Part shown: positions 32,342 through 44,279 of the stretch, one piece after another
Layout: the number at the start of each line of letters is the position of its first letter
Numbering within the stretch: the first letter of the stretch is position 1
Assembly (NCBI GenBank): GCA_009667805.1
Contig: CM019070.1
Span: 53,156,451-53,220,450 of the forward strand
Direction: 5' to 3'
DNA length: 64,000 nucleotides
Source of the DNA: Leptobrachium leishanense
Lineage: Eukaryota > Chordata > Amphibia > Anura > Megophryidae
The notes under the pieces: generated by a model
The model's database searches: none
What the model saw: the letters and a program-made list of their open reading frames with translations, nothing else
Told to the model about the DNA's origin: nothing
Position numbers and translations under genes: made by a program

Positions 32342-32966
32342 CCCCTTGGCTAACCCATTGCCGCAGTCCTGTCGGCAAATGACGGAGAAAGCGATCCATG
32401 ACGACCATTTCCACAATTACAGCAGCTCTGTTGACCTCAGGTTTCAGCCATTTCTGAGCAAGCCTCAGTATCTCGTACATCTGGGTTCGTGTAGGTTTCC
32501 CCATATCATAAGTCCAGTTGTGGAACCTTTGGGTCCTAAGCCCGGGAGTTATGCCTCTACGAGTCAGGATCTCATCCTTTAGCTGTGTATAGTCCTGGGC
32601 TTGGTCATAGGGCAGATCTTCATAGGCCCTCTGGGATTCCCCACTTAGGCATGGAGCCAGCAGCCCAGCCCACTGATCAAACAGCCATTTTTCCCGGGCA
32701 GCGACCCTCTCAAAAGTTGTGAGGTAAGCCTCTGTATCATCCGCCTCTGACATTTTATGCAGAAAGTTGGTTGCGCGGATACTGACAGCTCGGTCCACAG
32801 GATGGCTCCCTTCAGGTGGCGATATCAGTCTTTGCAAAACATTGGCAAGGATAGCCCTGTCTTCCTGCTGAGCGTCCCTTAGGTTTTCAACCTGTGCAGC
32901 CACTAGGCGATTTGTCTCCTGCTGCACGGCGGTCGCCTGCACCAGAGCTTTCATTAGGTCCTCCAT
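32342..32966 (-). pseudogene. Gmr1-like gag with SCAN-like domain, 3' part missing
   Basis: Likely start MEDLMKALVQATAVQQETNR at 32966, matched by MEDVVKALVQATAVQQETNR in the sister element. After a coiled N-terminus (~60 residues) comes an all-helical capsid part (YLTTFERVAAREKWL). Then comes a SCAN-like helix set: AQKWLKPEVNRAAVIVEMVV, MDRFLRHLPTGLRQWVSQGD. SCAN domains of vertebrate zinc-finger proteins are thought to derive from gag of Gmr1-like elements, which this fits. Homology ends at GDPK, where the EF-hand segment starts in another frame. No zinc knuckle follows. Confidence 0.88.
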
Positions 32967-33123
32967 CCTTATTCCAAAGGCAAGTAATAACAATGTATCC
33001 ACAGAGCCACAAAAGTCAGCAGGTCACAGAAAAAGAAAAAAATATCTTCCAAATGCAGATTAGCAGGAGCTTCACATACCCACAGATCATTTATGTGCTT
33101 TCTGCCCGCATTCTCCACCATGT

Positions 33124-33644
33124 TGTAATCCTTGTACCCGCCTTGGGTGTTATATCCTTAAGAAAGCACGGTCCTCTTGCGATTTCATAAACAAGTCCTT
33201 TATTGAATTAACTGCTGTTTAGCAGACAGCAGTGTCAGCATTCAAAAACAAAACAAACACATCCCTAAAAAACAAACTCTAGCTCCTTTGAGCGCTGACT
33301 CACTTAAAGGTCCCTTACTGTCAGGGCTTCTTTTCTAAACTAAACAAACATAGGTTTCACCAACCTTAGAACTGTTATGTTAGCAATCAAGCTTCAGCCA
33401 GGAACCAAAACACTTTGCTCCTCTCCACCACGGGCACCTCCCTCAGAGTGAAAAAGCAGGCAGTGATTTCTTTTCACTGCTGCTAAATTACTTCCAGCTG
33501 AACAGTGTGTGGAGAGTAAAAGAACCTCTTGGGCTTCCATATATAGTACAAATGCTCCCCCTGGAGCTAAATATCATATCCCTCCCTATACAGTTTAGAG
33601 GGAATATACACCCCGTCACAGACCATACCGTGTACTTTATCACA
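33124..33644 (-). repeat. 5' LTR of the Gmr1-like element
   Basis: Almost identical to 27736-28252. Seen differences are G/C near 33180, CAG insertion near 33227, one extra A near 33452, and C/T near 33616. On the minus strand the sequence just after it (rc of about 33105-33121, TGGTGGAGAATGCGG) is the candidate primer site, tRNA not identified. Confidence 0.92.
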
Positions 33645-34067
33645 ATGCGTACAACAGTACGGAGAGTGACGCTACTGGATACTCACTGTACCGTCTTATG
33701 TTCGGAAGAGAAGCTTGATTGCCGATTGATTTGGCGTTTGGGTTATCTCTAGACCAGATGTCTGTAGCCTCTCATAGAAATTATGTGGATAGACTTCGTA
33801 AGAATTTTGCCTCTGCGTTTGAACAGGCCCGTTTGACCTCAGGAAACAGGGAACAGAGAAATAAGCGAAAGTACGACTTGAGAGTTCGGGTACAGGATCT
33901 ACAACCCGGTGATAGGGTTTTGTTGAAGAACTTGGGTGCTTCTGCAAGGCATAAGTTGGCGGATAGATGGAGTTCTCAAGTCTACATTGTCTGCAAGCAA
34001 CTGCTGGGTTTGCCAGTTTACCAAATCCGACGAGATGGAAAGGCTGGGCCTCTTAAGAACTGGCACT
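33645..34067 (+). pseudogene. Gypsy integrase, C-terminal part after the insertion
   Basis: Continues the interrupted integrase: AYNST, YSLYRLMFGREA, then a TGA at 33718 where CGA (Arg) is expected, LPIDLAFGL, RKNFASAFEQARLTSGNREQ, KRKYDLRVRVQDLQPGDRVL (chromodomain-proximal GDRVLL region) and VYQIRRDGKAGPLKNWH. A second TGA at 34066 again fits CGA to TGA decay of Arg. Both fit methylated-CpG mutation. Confidence 0.88.
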
Positions 34068-34084
34068 GAAATCATCTGTTACCT

Positions 34085-34699
34085 TTGAGGGAAGCTGTAA
34101 GGACACCAGTTGGAGACAAACTTTCTCTGCCAAACCCGCCTGCTCAACGCTTGACTCCTGTTACTCGGTCTCAACAGACACGGGCTGTGGAGGAGAGTGA
34201 AGGGGATAGTGAAGAAGGAAGTTTTTGTCTGGACTGGGTGCATTCGCCAGAGCCTGAGGAGGTCATTCCAGTTCAGGAGGGGTGGGAAAGTAATCTGAGG
34301 CCTGAGGCTCCGGAGTTCCAATTGGAAGTTCCCGAAACTTTAGACATTCCTGTAGTTCCTGAAAACGCGTCATATAATTACAGTTCTATGCCTTCACTGG
34401 AAGGATCCTACTCCGAAGAGATGTCTGTTCCAGTTGTGGAAGAAAGAAGCAAACCCATACCTGTAGTACTTCCACCTGAAGAGGAACTGATTGAGCCCGA
34501 AGCAAAACATTCTATCCGACCCCCCCAGAGACTTACCTACGACTCACCAGGACATAGCACTGAAGAGGCTGTCACCACAGTGCGAAGGTTGCCCGAAGTG
34601 TCTGCTATGTTAGCTGAGGTAGTCAGGAGCATGAGTCAACTTGAGGATGTATATCTGACCCATTGTATGTTTGCTGATGAACCTGTATACATTGCCTAA
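34085..34699 (+). CDS. C-terminal acidic extension of Gypsy pol, about 200 codons
   Basis: Follows the TGA at 34066 in the continuing pol region (LPLREAVRTPVGDK). It is rich in Glu, Pro and Ser, and contains SIRPPQRLTYDSPGHSTEEA, a pattern common at the end of vertebrate Gypsy pol proteins. No catalytic motif. It ends 57 bases before the 3' LTR. Taken as the tail of pol rather than a separate gene. There is no transmembrane segment, so it is not an envelope. Confidence 0.65.
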   Translation: MREAVRTPVGDKLSLPNPPAQRLTPVTRSQQTRAVEESEGDSEEGSFCLDWVHSPEPEEVIPVQEGWESNLRPEAPEFQLEVPETLDIPVVPENASYNYSSMPSLEGSYSEEMSVPVVEERSKPIPVVLPPEEELIEPEAKHSIRPPQRLTYDSPGHSTEEAVTTVRRLPEVSAMLAEVVRSMSQLEDVYLTHCMFADEPVYIA

Positions 34700-34741
34700 T
34701 GTTATGTAATTGTTATACCTCCTTGGAGAGACCCTAGAGTT

Positions 34742-34756
34742 CTAGGAGGGGGAGAG
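34742..34756 (+). promoter_or_regulatory. Polypurine tract
   Basis: AGGAGGGGGAGAG lies immediately before TGTAGCGC of the 3' LTR, the expected plus-strand primer of an LTR element. Confidence 0.85.
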
Positions 34757-35691
34757 TGTAGCGCTGTTTAAAACTCTGTTTCTGTAATGTTCCGTTTTGG
34801 CCACCAGAGGGAGACAAGCGCATGTAAACTATACTGGACAATGGGACTACGTTTTCCAGCATGCTCTGGGGCAGAGACAGGAAGTGGGTGGGGAAGGAGG
34901 AGAGGACATCCGCAGCCTCGTGGAAGGAGAGCCAGTGTGAGCCAAGAAGTGAACCGAGTAAGATGCACGTGAGACTGTGAGTGATTGTAACCAGACCGGA
35001 GAGCAGGCGCTGCATTGCCGACGCTGGGAATCGATACAGTGACATGCCAGAGACCCAGTAATCCACCGCTGAGAGGTTTTACACAGACACAGAGTCGCAG
35101 ATTGGACCCCGAGTTAGGAGACTGCGATGATCCACTGGGAGTGCAGGCGGTAAGCTGTAAATCTTGTTGTAAAGACAGGCAAGCAAGAGAAGCGGATCTG
35201 GTGGCACAGAGTCCCAGCATTATTCAGCGGAGAGACGTCCTTGATCGGGTAGCGGAACAGATTGTCTAGCGGATGGGTGAGAGGCCTCCTAGGCCACAGT
35301 AAAAGTTTAAAGAAGCACGCTGCAGCACTGCTAAAATCTACAGGGCCCCAACGTGACTAGTCGAAGATTTATTAAATCCATTCACTGGCCTGTTGAAATA
35401 TAGTACCCGGGTACCTGAGCTCACACACGCACACTTTTTGGGACATAACCTGCACTGGACTTACACTCCAGAAACAAAGGGGTTAAACCTTTCTTTTACT
35501 GCTGCGCGTTTCCCGCATTACGAAATCCTGTTTTCCATATACCGTGCTTACGTTATATATGCCGCTTTATTGAGACCAGTAAAGTATATAATTTATAAAA
35601 TCCACAACAGTGCTGGTGTCTATTTATTCCCTAGTGCGGAGAGACTAACCCGAGGTTAAATTCAGCGGCTCCTCCGGGAGTGAGCGCTACA
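34757..35691 (+). repeat. 3' LTR of the PNMA-gag Gypsy element
   Basis: Matches 21327-22260 over its whole length with roughly 30 differences, mostly transitions, by eye. It ends GCGCTACA followed by CATG. Confidence 0.95.
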
Positions 35692-35695
35692 CATG

Positions 35696-36799
35696 TATAA
35701 ATCGAGCGTATCAAAAACTCCAAACATTTGCCATTTCTGTGACAATAAAGGTAAATTAAGTTTAAGTCACATTCATTCAATTTGCAGATATTGCTGGAGA
35801 TAAAATGAAGTATAAATTTCTGGAATCTACTTGTTTCTATACTGCAGGAATCTGTCTTGGACAGAAAGTGCCAAAAAAAGAAGTTAATAGGAGTTGTAAA
35901 TTTGCATCCCAACGCAAGGAAATGTTGCCAAATAGTCAGTCTCTCCACCAATAGGAAAATATCCAAACATCTGTGTTATTGGTTAACTTCTTTCATTTAT
36001 TAAACAGAGTAGGAAAAAAAAACAAGGGAGAGAGGTGATCGGCTTTAGTTGTTGGTTGCGTTCCATTATGACAAAAAAAAGGACTGAGTCTTTGTTTTTT
36101 TGGCCCAGAGACTCGCATCCACCTGCATATTGTATCAAAAAGGTTTTTTGTTTAAAGAAAAGTAAATATTTGCCAGTCTGTATAGGAAAGAGAGGCGTGA
36201 GGTCCAATCACTTGTGTTTAAGAGGTTTGAACAATGCATTCCGGGTTATTTACATTGTAGCTTTTATCGACGTATCATTATGCAGACATGTTTAGTAGGT
36301 AAAAATCGAAAGCGCTGGATAGGATTGTCTTTATATCCACAAATATAAAGATGTATAATACTCCAATATGACCATAATATGATTATTATTAGTGCAAATC
36401 CTAACAGTAAGAAGCACTTAAATTTTTTTAAACACCAATAGTTGAAAGGTTAGACATTGTGTTTTATCTTTGGTTTACATTGTTTGCCGAAAGGGCACCC
36501 ATGGGAGCGTAGTTCCAGTGCTATGCTATGTTACCCTTCATATTAGCGCTCATAGACCATTATGGTGAAGTGATTAAGATAATAACTGTATTACAAGTAC
36601 CCCAACTAGGAGAGGGTGTGGAGGCATGGGTTTGTCTCGAGTCTGCCATGCTGGCAGTAACCATGACTTTGCCCGTCATGCTTGGCCCTGAGGTGACCTG
36701 GCCTTTTCCACAGCCTCCTGTTCTCTGAGGATCCACAGGAGCGAGCCAGGAACACCACTCCACTGATGGCAGCACATCTTCTTCTTCACAATTTTTAAT
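35696..36799. other. No gene recognised
   Basis: The flank beyond the LTR element is AT-rich with short frames on both strands (the longest, minus 35631-35966, starts inside the LTR). No element ends were noticed. The frames at 36528-36775 overlap on opposite strands and show no domain. Confidence 0.4.
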
Positions 36800-36802
36800 T
36801 TA

Positions 36803-37190
36803 AGGGGTTATTCAGAGCCGAACGTGCCCCGAAAATGCACCAAACAGTGAAGTTCCCCGTACAGTGCATTTTTGTGGCCATTTGGCTATTCATAAAGCAG
36901 GCAGTTCGCCACATTTTGGCGAATTGCCACGAAATACTGTGACTGTTCGGCGGCAGTGGAATCCCCATAGAGAAGCAATCTATTCACAGAACACCGAACA
37001 GCAGAGAAAAGTCAGAGAAATGCCCTGATGTTCGGTGGTTTCATTCGGCAGGTTTAATCAGGCAATCCCATATGTTTCAATCTTAAAAATATTCCGGTTT
37101 TTATTCAATATTTGATAAACTGTTTATTCTTTTAATCTACAGCAGAAAGTCTCTTTATTTATTTACTTTTTAGGATGTTTTAGGCATTTT
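36803..37190. mobile_element. Family A MITE, left part
   Basis: TTA then AGGGGTTATTCAGAG, followed by family A interior phrases (GGCGAATTGCCACGAA, TCCCCATAGAGAAGCAATC, TCAGGCAATCCCATATG). The right end is missing. Confidence 0.65.
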
Positions 37191-38095
37191 TTCGGGATTG
37201 GTTAACCTCTCTTTCCATGACCTGTGACTCTTCTAAACTTAATTTTTGAAAAAATAAAATATGTCTGAAAATATAGACTGAAGGGTTAATGAGCATTTGT
37301 GTGCAAACCTTTGTTTTCTATATTAAGGCAGCAGCTACTTTTCATGTATGTTTTTTTCTAGCCAATTTTTTTTAAATTATTCTTAATTTTTAGCAGTTAT
37401 TCTATGATCTCTGAAGAATATTACAGCAAACAATGTAGAAAGATAAACCAGCCCACATTCGCAAAACCTACCACATCCAGTTTACATGACGTGACATCGT
37501 GTACTCAGAAAATTGAAACCACATTGTACTACCGAAAAAACAAGTTTTACATAAAGGTCAGCAGTGAAAAAATAACAACAAATTGGTTCTGAGATCATTT
37601 TTAGCGCTAGAGGTTGCATGACGACAAACGCAAAATCAGTGGTCAATATCTCATAAGGATCGGGGCACAGAAAGGAACATTTCCTGGAAGTATGAATACA
37701 TTTTCTTCTTTTCCTATCTATGGCAGCCCTTTCATGCTCATACTGAAGCCTAATTTAGAGGGAGATTACTCTTTGGCCTCTGTTATGGTCAGGATGGTGT
37801 TTTGTAAGAGAGCTTATACTTTGGGCCAAAATACAATCCTAGCGTTAAAACGCGGTTGCAAGGGAGAAAAAGCTGCGCCTGCAATTTTCCCCCTTGCGCC
37901 TTCGTTTTGACGCTGGATTACAATGCAGGCACAAAAAAATGCTACCTGCATTGTTACCGCGTGGTAAAATCCGTGATGCTCGCGGCAGCGCTGAGCTCAG
38001 CCGTGAGCATCCACTCGATGGAGTCCATTGAGTTCCCCCTGCCAGTCACATGACCAGCCGGATCTCGCCTCGCGGGATCAGCCTCTCACACATCA
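37191..38095. other. No gene recognised
   Basis: AT-rich until 37800, then a GC-richer stretch (37840-38050: GTTAAAACGCGG, TTACCGCGTGGTAAAA) that looks repeat-derived with possible inverted words, but ends could not be fixed. Frames of 60-98 codons show no domain. Confidence 0.4.
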
Positions 38096-38235
38096 TCTAC
38101 TGCTGTTGATCCAAAAGAAGGCAAAAAACCCAGTCTGAAATGCTTGCCAATATGCTACATACTGGGAAAAAAATCCTTCTTGACCCCAGAATGGCTTCAG
38201 ATTTCTCCTTGGATCAAGAAGCTTTTACCCACATA

Positions 38236-40135
38236 TTAAATATTATAACCCTTAATATTCTGTGTCTGCAGGAAGTCATCCAGTCGATTTTTAAAAGTCT
38301 TTACAGACTCTGACCCAACCACCTCAACAGGCAGAGAATTCCACAGCTTTATTGTTCTCACCGTAAAATATCCCTTCCTATGCTTTAAGCTAAATTTTCT
38401 TTCTTCCAGTCTAAATGGATGACCCCTTGTCCTATGTATAGTCCTGTTAATGAATAGGTTATCAGACAATGGTTGATAATGGCCCCGTATATATTTATAT
38501 AAGGTTATCAGATCACCTCTAAGGCGTCGTTTCTCTAAACTAAACAGGTTTAAGCTTGTTAGTCTTTCCTCATAACTTAACCCTTCCATTCCCCTTATTA
38601 ATTTAGTTGCCCGTCTCTGCACTTTTTCTAGCGCTATAATATCTTTTTTTAAGACAGGTGCCCAAAATTGCACGGCATATTCAAGGTGCGGCCTGACCAT
38701 TGATTTATACAGGGGCAAAATTATGTTTTCATCCCGAGAGTGAACTCCCCTTTTAATGCATTCTAATACTTTGCTGGCCTTGGCGGCTGCTGTTTGACAT
38801 TGCACTTTGTTACTTAGTTTGAAGTCTATGATTATTCCCAAATCCTTCTCCTGCTTGGATTTCCCTAACTCCGTACCATTTAGGGTATAAATTGCTTGTG
38901 TGTTCTTCACTCCAAAGTGCATAACTTTGCATTTATCTAGATTAAATCTCATCTGCCATTTAAGTGCCCAGTCCCCCAATCTAGCTAAATCCCTCTGCAG
39001 CGAAGTAACATCCTGCTCACATTGTATTACTTTTCCTAGTTTTGTGTCATCTGCAAACACTGATACATGGCTTTCAATGCCTATCTCAAGGTCATTTATA
39101 AATAAATTGAATAGTATTGGTCCTATAACAGACCCCTGAGGACCACCGCTTACCACTAGTGTCCATCTTGGAAATGTACCATTTATGACCACTCTCTGTA
39201 CCCTATCTTTTAGCCAGTTTTCTATCCAAGAACAAGTATTTTCATCTAGACCAATTTTTCTTAATTTAAATTGTAACCTTTTGTGTGGAACTGTGTCACA
39301 AGCTTTGGCAAAATCTAAGTAAATCACATCCACTGCGACCCCCTGATCTATACTTCTACTTACTTCCTCATAGAACGTAATTAGGTTAGTCTGACATGAT
39401 CTGTGTTTCATGAAACCATGCTGATTTTTGCCAATTACATTATACCTCCCAGTAAATTCCTGAATAGTATCCCTTAGTAACCCCTCAAATACTTTCCCAG
39501 CAACAGATGTTAAGCTCACAGGTCTATAATTCCCAGGCACAAATGTTAAACCTTTCTTAAATATAGGGACCACGTCAGTTTATCTCCAATCCTCTGGTAC
39601 TATTCCTGAAAGAAAAGAATCTCGAAAGATTAAGAACAGAGATTTACATATTTCAACACATAGCTCTCTCAGTACTCGCGGATGAATTCCATCTGGCCCT
39701 GGGGCTTTATTCACATTCACATTGTTTAATTTCTGCAAAACCTTGTCCTGAGTCAACCAGTCACTTTGTATTAGTAAGTTTATATTAATTAATTTCATGT
39801 CTCCTGTTATAGGTTTCTCTTTGATAAATACTGAAGAAAAATAATCATTTAAAATTTCTGCCTTATCCTGATCTTCAGTTAACAATAACCCTGACTCAGA
39901 TTTTAGTGAACCTACATTTTCACTCTTGGGTTTTTTAGAATTTATGTACCTATAGAATCTTTTAGGGTTGATCTTGCTCTCTTTGGCTATTTCTTTTTCA
40001 TTTTCTAGTTTAGCCCATCTAATCACATTTTTACATGCTTTATTGGCTGCCCTATATGCTTTATAATTTATAGGATGCCTCAGATTTATCAACTTTAAAA
40101 GCTTTAAATGCCTTCTTTTTATTTTTCATTTCCTT
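38236..40135 (-). pseudogene. CR1 reverse transcriptase (one nonsense codon)
   Basis: 40092-39580 carries the segment leading into RT (KAPGPDGIHPRVLRELCVEI) and ends PEDWR with a TAA. The same protein resumes in frame 39573-38236 as VPIFKKGLTFVPGNYRPVSL, QHGFMKHRSCQTNLITFYEE, DVIYLDFAKACDTVPHKRL, GGPQGSVIGPILFNLFINDL and the catalytic SVFADDTKLGKVIQ. In FAKACDTVPH, Cys replaces the usual Phe. The C-terminus ends TFKNRLDDFLQTQNIKGYNI. It copies LINE RNA at the target site. Confidence 0.9.
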
Positions 40136-40674
40136 AGTTACCTTCCTACTAAGCCACATTGGTTTTGGTCTGTTTCTTTTATATTTATTAACCAGTGTGT
40201 GATGCCCCGCGCCGCGGTCGGACCGCGGCCGCCATGTTGGGACGCCTGGCAGACTCACCTGAGGTCCCTCGTGGCGCGTCGCTCCCTGGTTCCGGCCTGC
40301 AGCTCGAGGGAGGAGATCCAAGATGCGTCCCACGCCGTCTCCGCGATCCATCTGAGCGGAGGTCGGGCGCGCATGCGCGATCGTCCATCCTGGAACATGA
40401 AAACTCAGGTACTCTGGCGCCCTCTGCTGGTCAAGTTAAGGTACTGCATTCCACCTGCACTGGAGATCCTCGCATACCACCAATTAATCTGCCAAGCACT
40501 CAGGTATCTCAATTCCACCTGCGAGTCCCAGGTGAACGGTGTTCGTATGATTCCCTGAACCCTATTTAAACCTGCCGCTTTCTCCAGCTCACTAACCAGG
40601 TTATACTGTGGTTCCACCACGTTACCCAGTGGTTCCCTTCGTGCTACGCTAAGGACATCCTGACTTCCGTTCCT

Positions 40675-40810
40675 GCTTCCAAGGTGCCTGTCCTGCTTTC
40701 GCCCTGCTTCCAAGGTGCCAGTCCTGCTTCCGTTCCTGCTTCCAAGGTGCCAGTCCTGCTTCCGTTCCTGCTTCCAAAGTGCAAGTCCTGCTTCTGTTCC
40801 GGTTGCCACG
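40675..40810 (+). repeat. About 30-bp tandem repeat inside the solo LTR, four copies
   Basis: Units like GTGCCAGTCCTGCTTCCGTT then CCTGCTTCCAAG. The unit varies in length. Antisense frames of 79-134 codons (GSRTGTLEAG repeats) derive from it. Confidence 0.8.
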
Positions 40811-40922
40811 GTACCAGCTTTACTTCCATTCCAAACTTGCCATCACAGTGCCCGTTCCATTCCCAGGCTTGTCTCCACGACATCAGTACCGGACCCTGTC
40901 CTCATACCCCTACGACTTTCCG

Positions 40923-41155
40923 TTCTGGACTTTTATTTCTGCCAAAGAAACCTTGCATTACGTTTATTCTGGACTTTTATTTCTGCCAAAGAAACCTTAC
41001 ATTACATTTATTCTGGACTTTTATTTCTGCCAAAGAAACCTTGCATTACGTTTATTCTGGACTTTTATTGCTGCCAAAGAAACCTTGCATTACGTTTATT
41101 CTGGACTTTTATTTCCACCAAAGAAACTTGCATTACGTTTGTTCTGGACTTATAT
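40923..41155 (+). repeat. 44-bp tandem repeat inside the solo LTR, five copies
   Basis: The unit is TTCTGGACTTTTATTTCTGC then CAAAGAAACCTTGCATTACG and TTTA. Copies are nearly identical except the last, which has lost a base. Frames of 134-199 codons (FISAKETLHYVYSGLL repeats) follow the unit. Confidence 0.92.
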
Positions 41156-41270
41156 TTTGTTTCCTTCAGTAAAGCTCTATTAGTTATATTCCTTCTGGTC
41201 TCCTCTTTCGGCTTGCTATTGGGTTCCATACACCCAACACCACACAGGGGTTCAAGCCTCTGTCCTTACA

Positions 41271-42305
41271 CAGTGGAATATATTGTGACGTGTACTTTTC
41301 TAGTGTTAGTTTAAAGATATTCCACTTATCCTCAGTGTTTTTCCCGTGAAAGAGTTTCTGCCAGTCAATGACATTGAGAGCTTCCTTTATTTTAATATAG
41401 TTGGCCTTTTTAAAATTATATGTTTTAGCATGCCCCTTATGAATGTGTTTTTTTGAGTTTATTTCAAAAGTCACCATATTATGGTCACTATTTCCCAACT
41501 GTTCCTGTACATTAATATTTGAGAAAAGATCCACATTATTTGTTATAACCAGGTCCAGACAGTTATCCTCTCTAGTTGGTGTTTCTACCAGTTGTGTCAT
41601 GAAGGTATCATTTAAAATGTTCAGAAAACGGATTCCTTTTGCTGAATTACTAGTCCCACTATCCCAATTAATGTCCGGGTAATTAAAATCTCCAATAATT
41701 AAAGTGCTACCATGATGTGCAGCCTTCCTAATTTGCTCTAACAGTTGTTCTTCCTCATCATTATCTATATTAGGTGGTTTATAGCATATGCCAACCAATA
41801 GTTGACTTCCCTGTTTATTCCCCAACAAAATATTTACCCATAAGGATTCCACATTTCCCTCATCGCTTTCCAGTTGTGTAATATTAGGCTTTAAATCCTG
41901 ATTTACATATAAACATACTCCACCCCCTTTCTTATGTTTCCTATCCCTTCTAAACAATGTATAACCGTTTAAGTTTACAGCCCAGTCATGCGTTTCGTCC
42001 CACCACGTTTCTGTTATTCCTATTATGTTGTATTGCTTAGTGTGTGCTATTACCTCTAGTTCCCCCATCTTGTTATTGAGGCTCCTTGCATTAGCAAGCA
42101 TACATTTAATGTTATCTCTACCCACACATGCTGAATGCGACTTTACATTACATGCCTCCACTGTTCTGACATTACCCATCCCCCCGGCTCCACCCCCCTT
42201 AGTCTGAGCTAAAACCCTTCCGCTATCTGCTCTGTCTCCATTTTGTAAGCTACAGTCTTTCCCTGCTCCCGCCGGATGGAGGAGGTGGTCGGAGCCGCGG
42301 GACAC
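41271..42305 (-). pseudogene. CR1 AP-endonuclease domain, 3' end cut by solo LTR
   Basis: The minus frame carries KCMLANARSLNNKMGELEVI (Asn), GITETWWDE (catalytic Glu), RRDRKHKKGGGVCLYV, LIIGDFNYPDINWD (Asp, Asn), CLDLVITN and GNSDHNMVTF (terminal Asp-His). All expected active-site residues are present. The frame is open up to WNIFKLTLEKYTSQYIPL and then enters the LTR. It would nick target DNA. The N-terminal ~70 residues before the first motif are Gly/Arg-rich and may belong to the linker or be chance. Confidence 0.9.
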
Positions 42306-42330
42306 AGGGTGAGCATGCGTGAAACGTTTG

Positions 42331-42652
42331 CGTGATGATTGTAATATAGCCCTTTGTGTGTGCGGAGTCCTTTTCTACAAATTGAGGTCAACATCATCAT
42401 AGCCAGTGCAGGTTCTGAGTTGTACTTCCCAAACCTTTTTTCTTTTAACACGCCTGAACAGTTTTATTGTAGACCTATAGTTATTTGCAGGGGTCTAGTC
42501 GGAAGTGCTGGAACTCTCCAGGACTTCTACTCTTGAATTAACCATTGACCTGACCCACTTAACCCACACTCCACATGCAAATTTGATGTTTAAAGTTAAA
42601 GATAGGATGGATTCTAGGGAATGCTTATGATAATTGTAATAAATATCATATG
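42331..42652. other. No gene recognised
   Basis: Short stretch between the CR1 element and the Tc1 element. No frame or repeat of note. Confidence 0.4.
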
Positions 42653-42874
42653 TACAGTGGCAAGAAAAAGTATGTGAACCCTTTGGGATTACGTGGAGTT
42701 TTGCATGAATTGGTCATAAAATGTGCTCTGATCTTCATCTAAGTCACAACAATTTGAAAAACACAGTCTGCTTAAAATAATACAACACAAACATTATATG
42801 TTTTCATGTGTTTATTGAACAGAACATGTAAACATTCACAGTGCAGGGTGGAAAAAGTATGTGAACCTTTGGAT

Positions 42875-44279
<1,405 letters not shown>

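Larger units (their letters stand above)
27736..33644 (-). mobile_element. Gmr1-like LTR retrotransposon carrying a host EF-hand cDNA segment
   Basis: LTRs at 27736-28252 and 33124-33644, with ATGC duplicated outside (27732-27735, 33645-33648). Read on the minus strand the order is gag (SCAN-like), reticulocalbin-2-like segment, integrase, RT, RNase H. Integrase before RT is the Gmr1 order, opposite to ordinary Gypsy. Protease, gag zinc knuckle and integrase N-terminus are missing. By eye the LTRs differ by two substitutions and two small indels in ~517, so the last insertion was recent. Yet the interior holds three further insertions and several frame breaks, so it probably moved with enzymes supplied by other copies. 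Confidence 0.92.
21327..35691 (+). mobile_element. Ty3/Gypsy LTR retrotransposon with PNMA-like gag, interrupted
   Basis: LTRs at 21327-22260 and 34757-35691 begin TGTAGCGC and end GCGCTACA. CATG is duplicated outside (21323-21326, 35692-35695). Order on + is gag, protease, RT, RNase H, integrase, C-terminal region, which is the usual Gypsy order. Two insertions account for over 6 kb of its length: a family B MITE in RT (25233-25645) and a Gmr1-like LTR element in integrase (27736-33644). By eye the LTRs differ at roughly 30 sites in 934 (about 3%). Many frames are broken, so it is not autonomous now. Confidence 0.95.
40198..41270 (+). mobile_element. Solo LTR inserted in the CR1 element
   Basis: The sequence begins TGTGATGCCCCGCG and ends CTGTCCTTACA, with CAGTG duplicated outside (40193-40197, 41271-41275). 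TG...CA ends plus a 5-bp duplication and no internal region identify a solo LTR. CR1 coding homology resumes exactly at both sides (YTSQYIPL on one, NKYKRNRPKPMWLSRKV on the other). CpG-rich first 250 bases, CCCTATTTAAACC near 40560 as a possible TATA region, and two internal tandem repeats. The parent family was not recognised. Confidence 0.88.
38096..42330 (-). mobile_element. CR1-clade LINE, split by a solo LTR
   Basis: On the minus strand an APE-type endonuclease (from about 42305) is followed by RT (to 38236) and a short 3' UTR. A 1073-base solo LTR interrupts it at 40198-41270. 5' UTR and ORF1 are absent, so the copy is 5' truncated. The RT C-terminus pattern (QRRATKLIRGMEGLSYEERL, LFSLEKRRLRGDLITLYKYI) is the one typical of CR1 elements. 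Confidence 0.88.

Noticed and set aside
34085..34699. Envelope gene of an endogenous retrovirus
   Set aside because: There is no signal peptide, transmembrane segment or fusion motif. The frame is an acidic tail continuing pol.
40405..41314. Overlapping frames of 124-199 codons in the solo LTR
   Set aside because: They are produced by 30-bp and 44-bp tandem repeats in a noncoding LTR.
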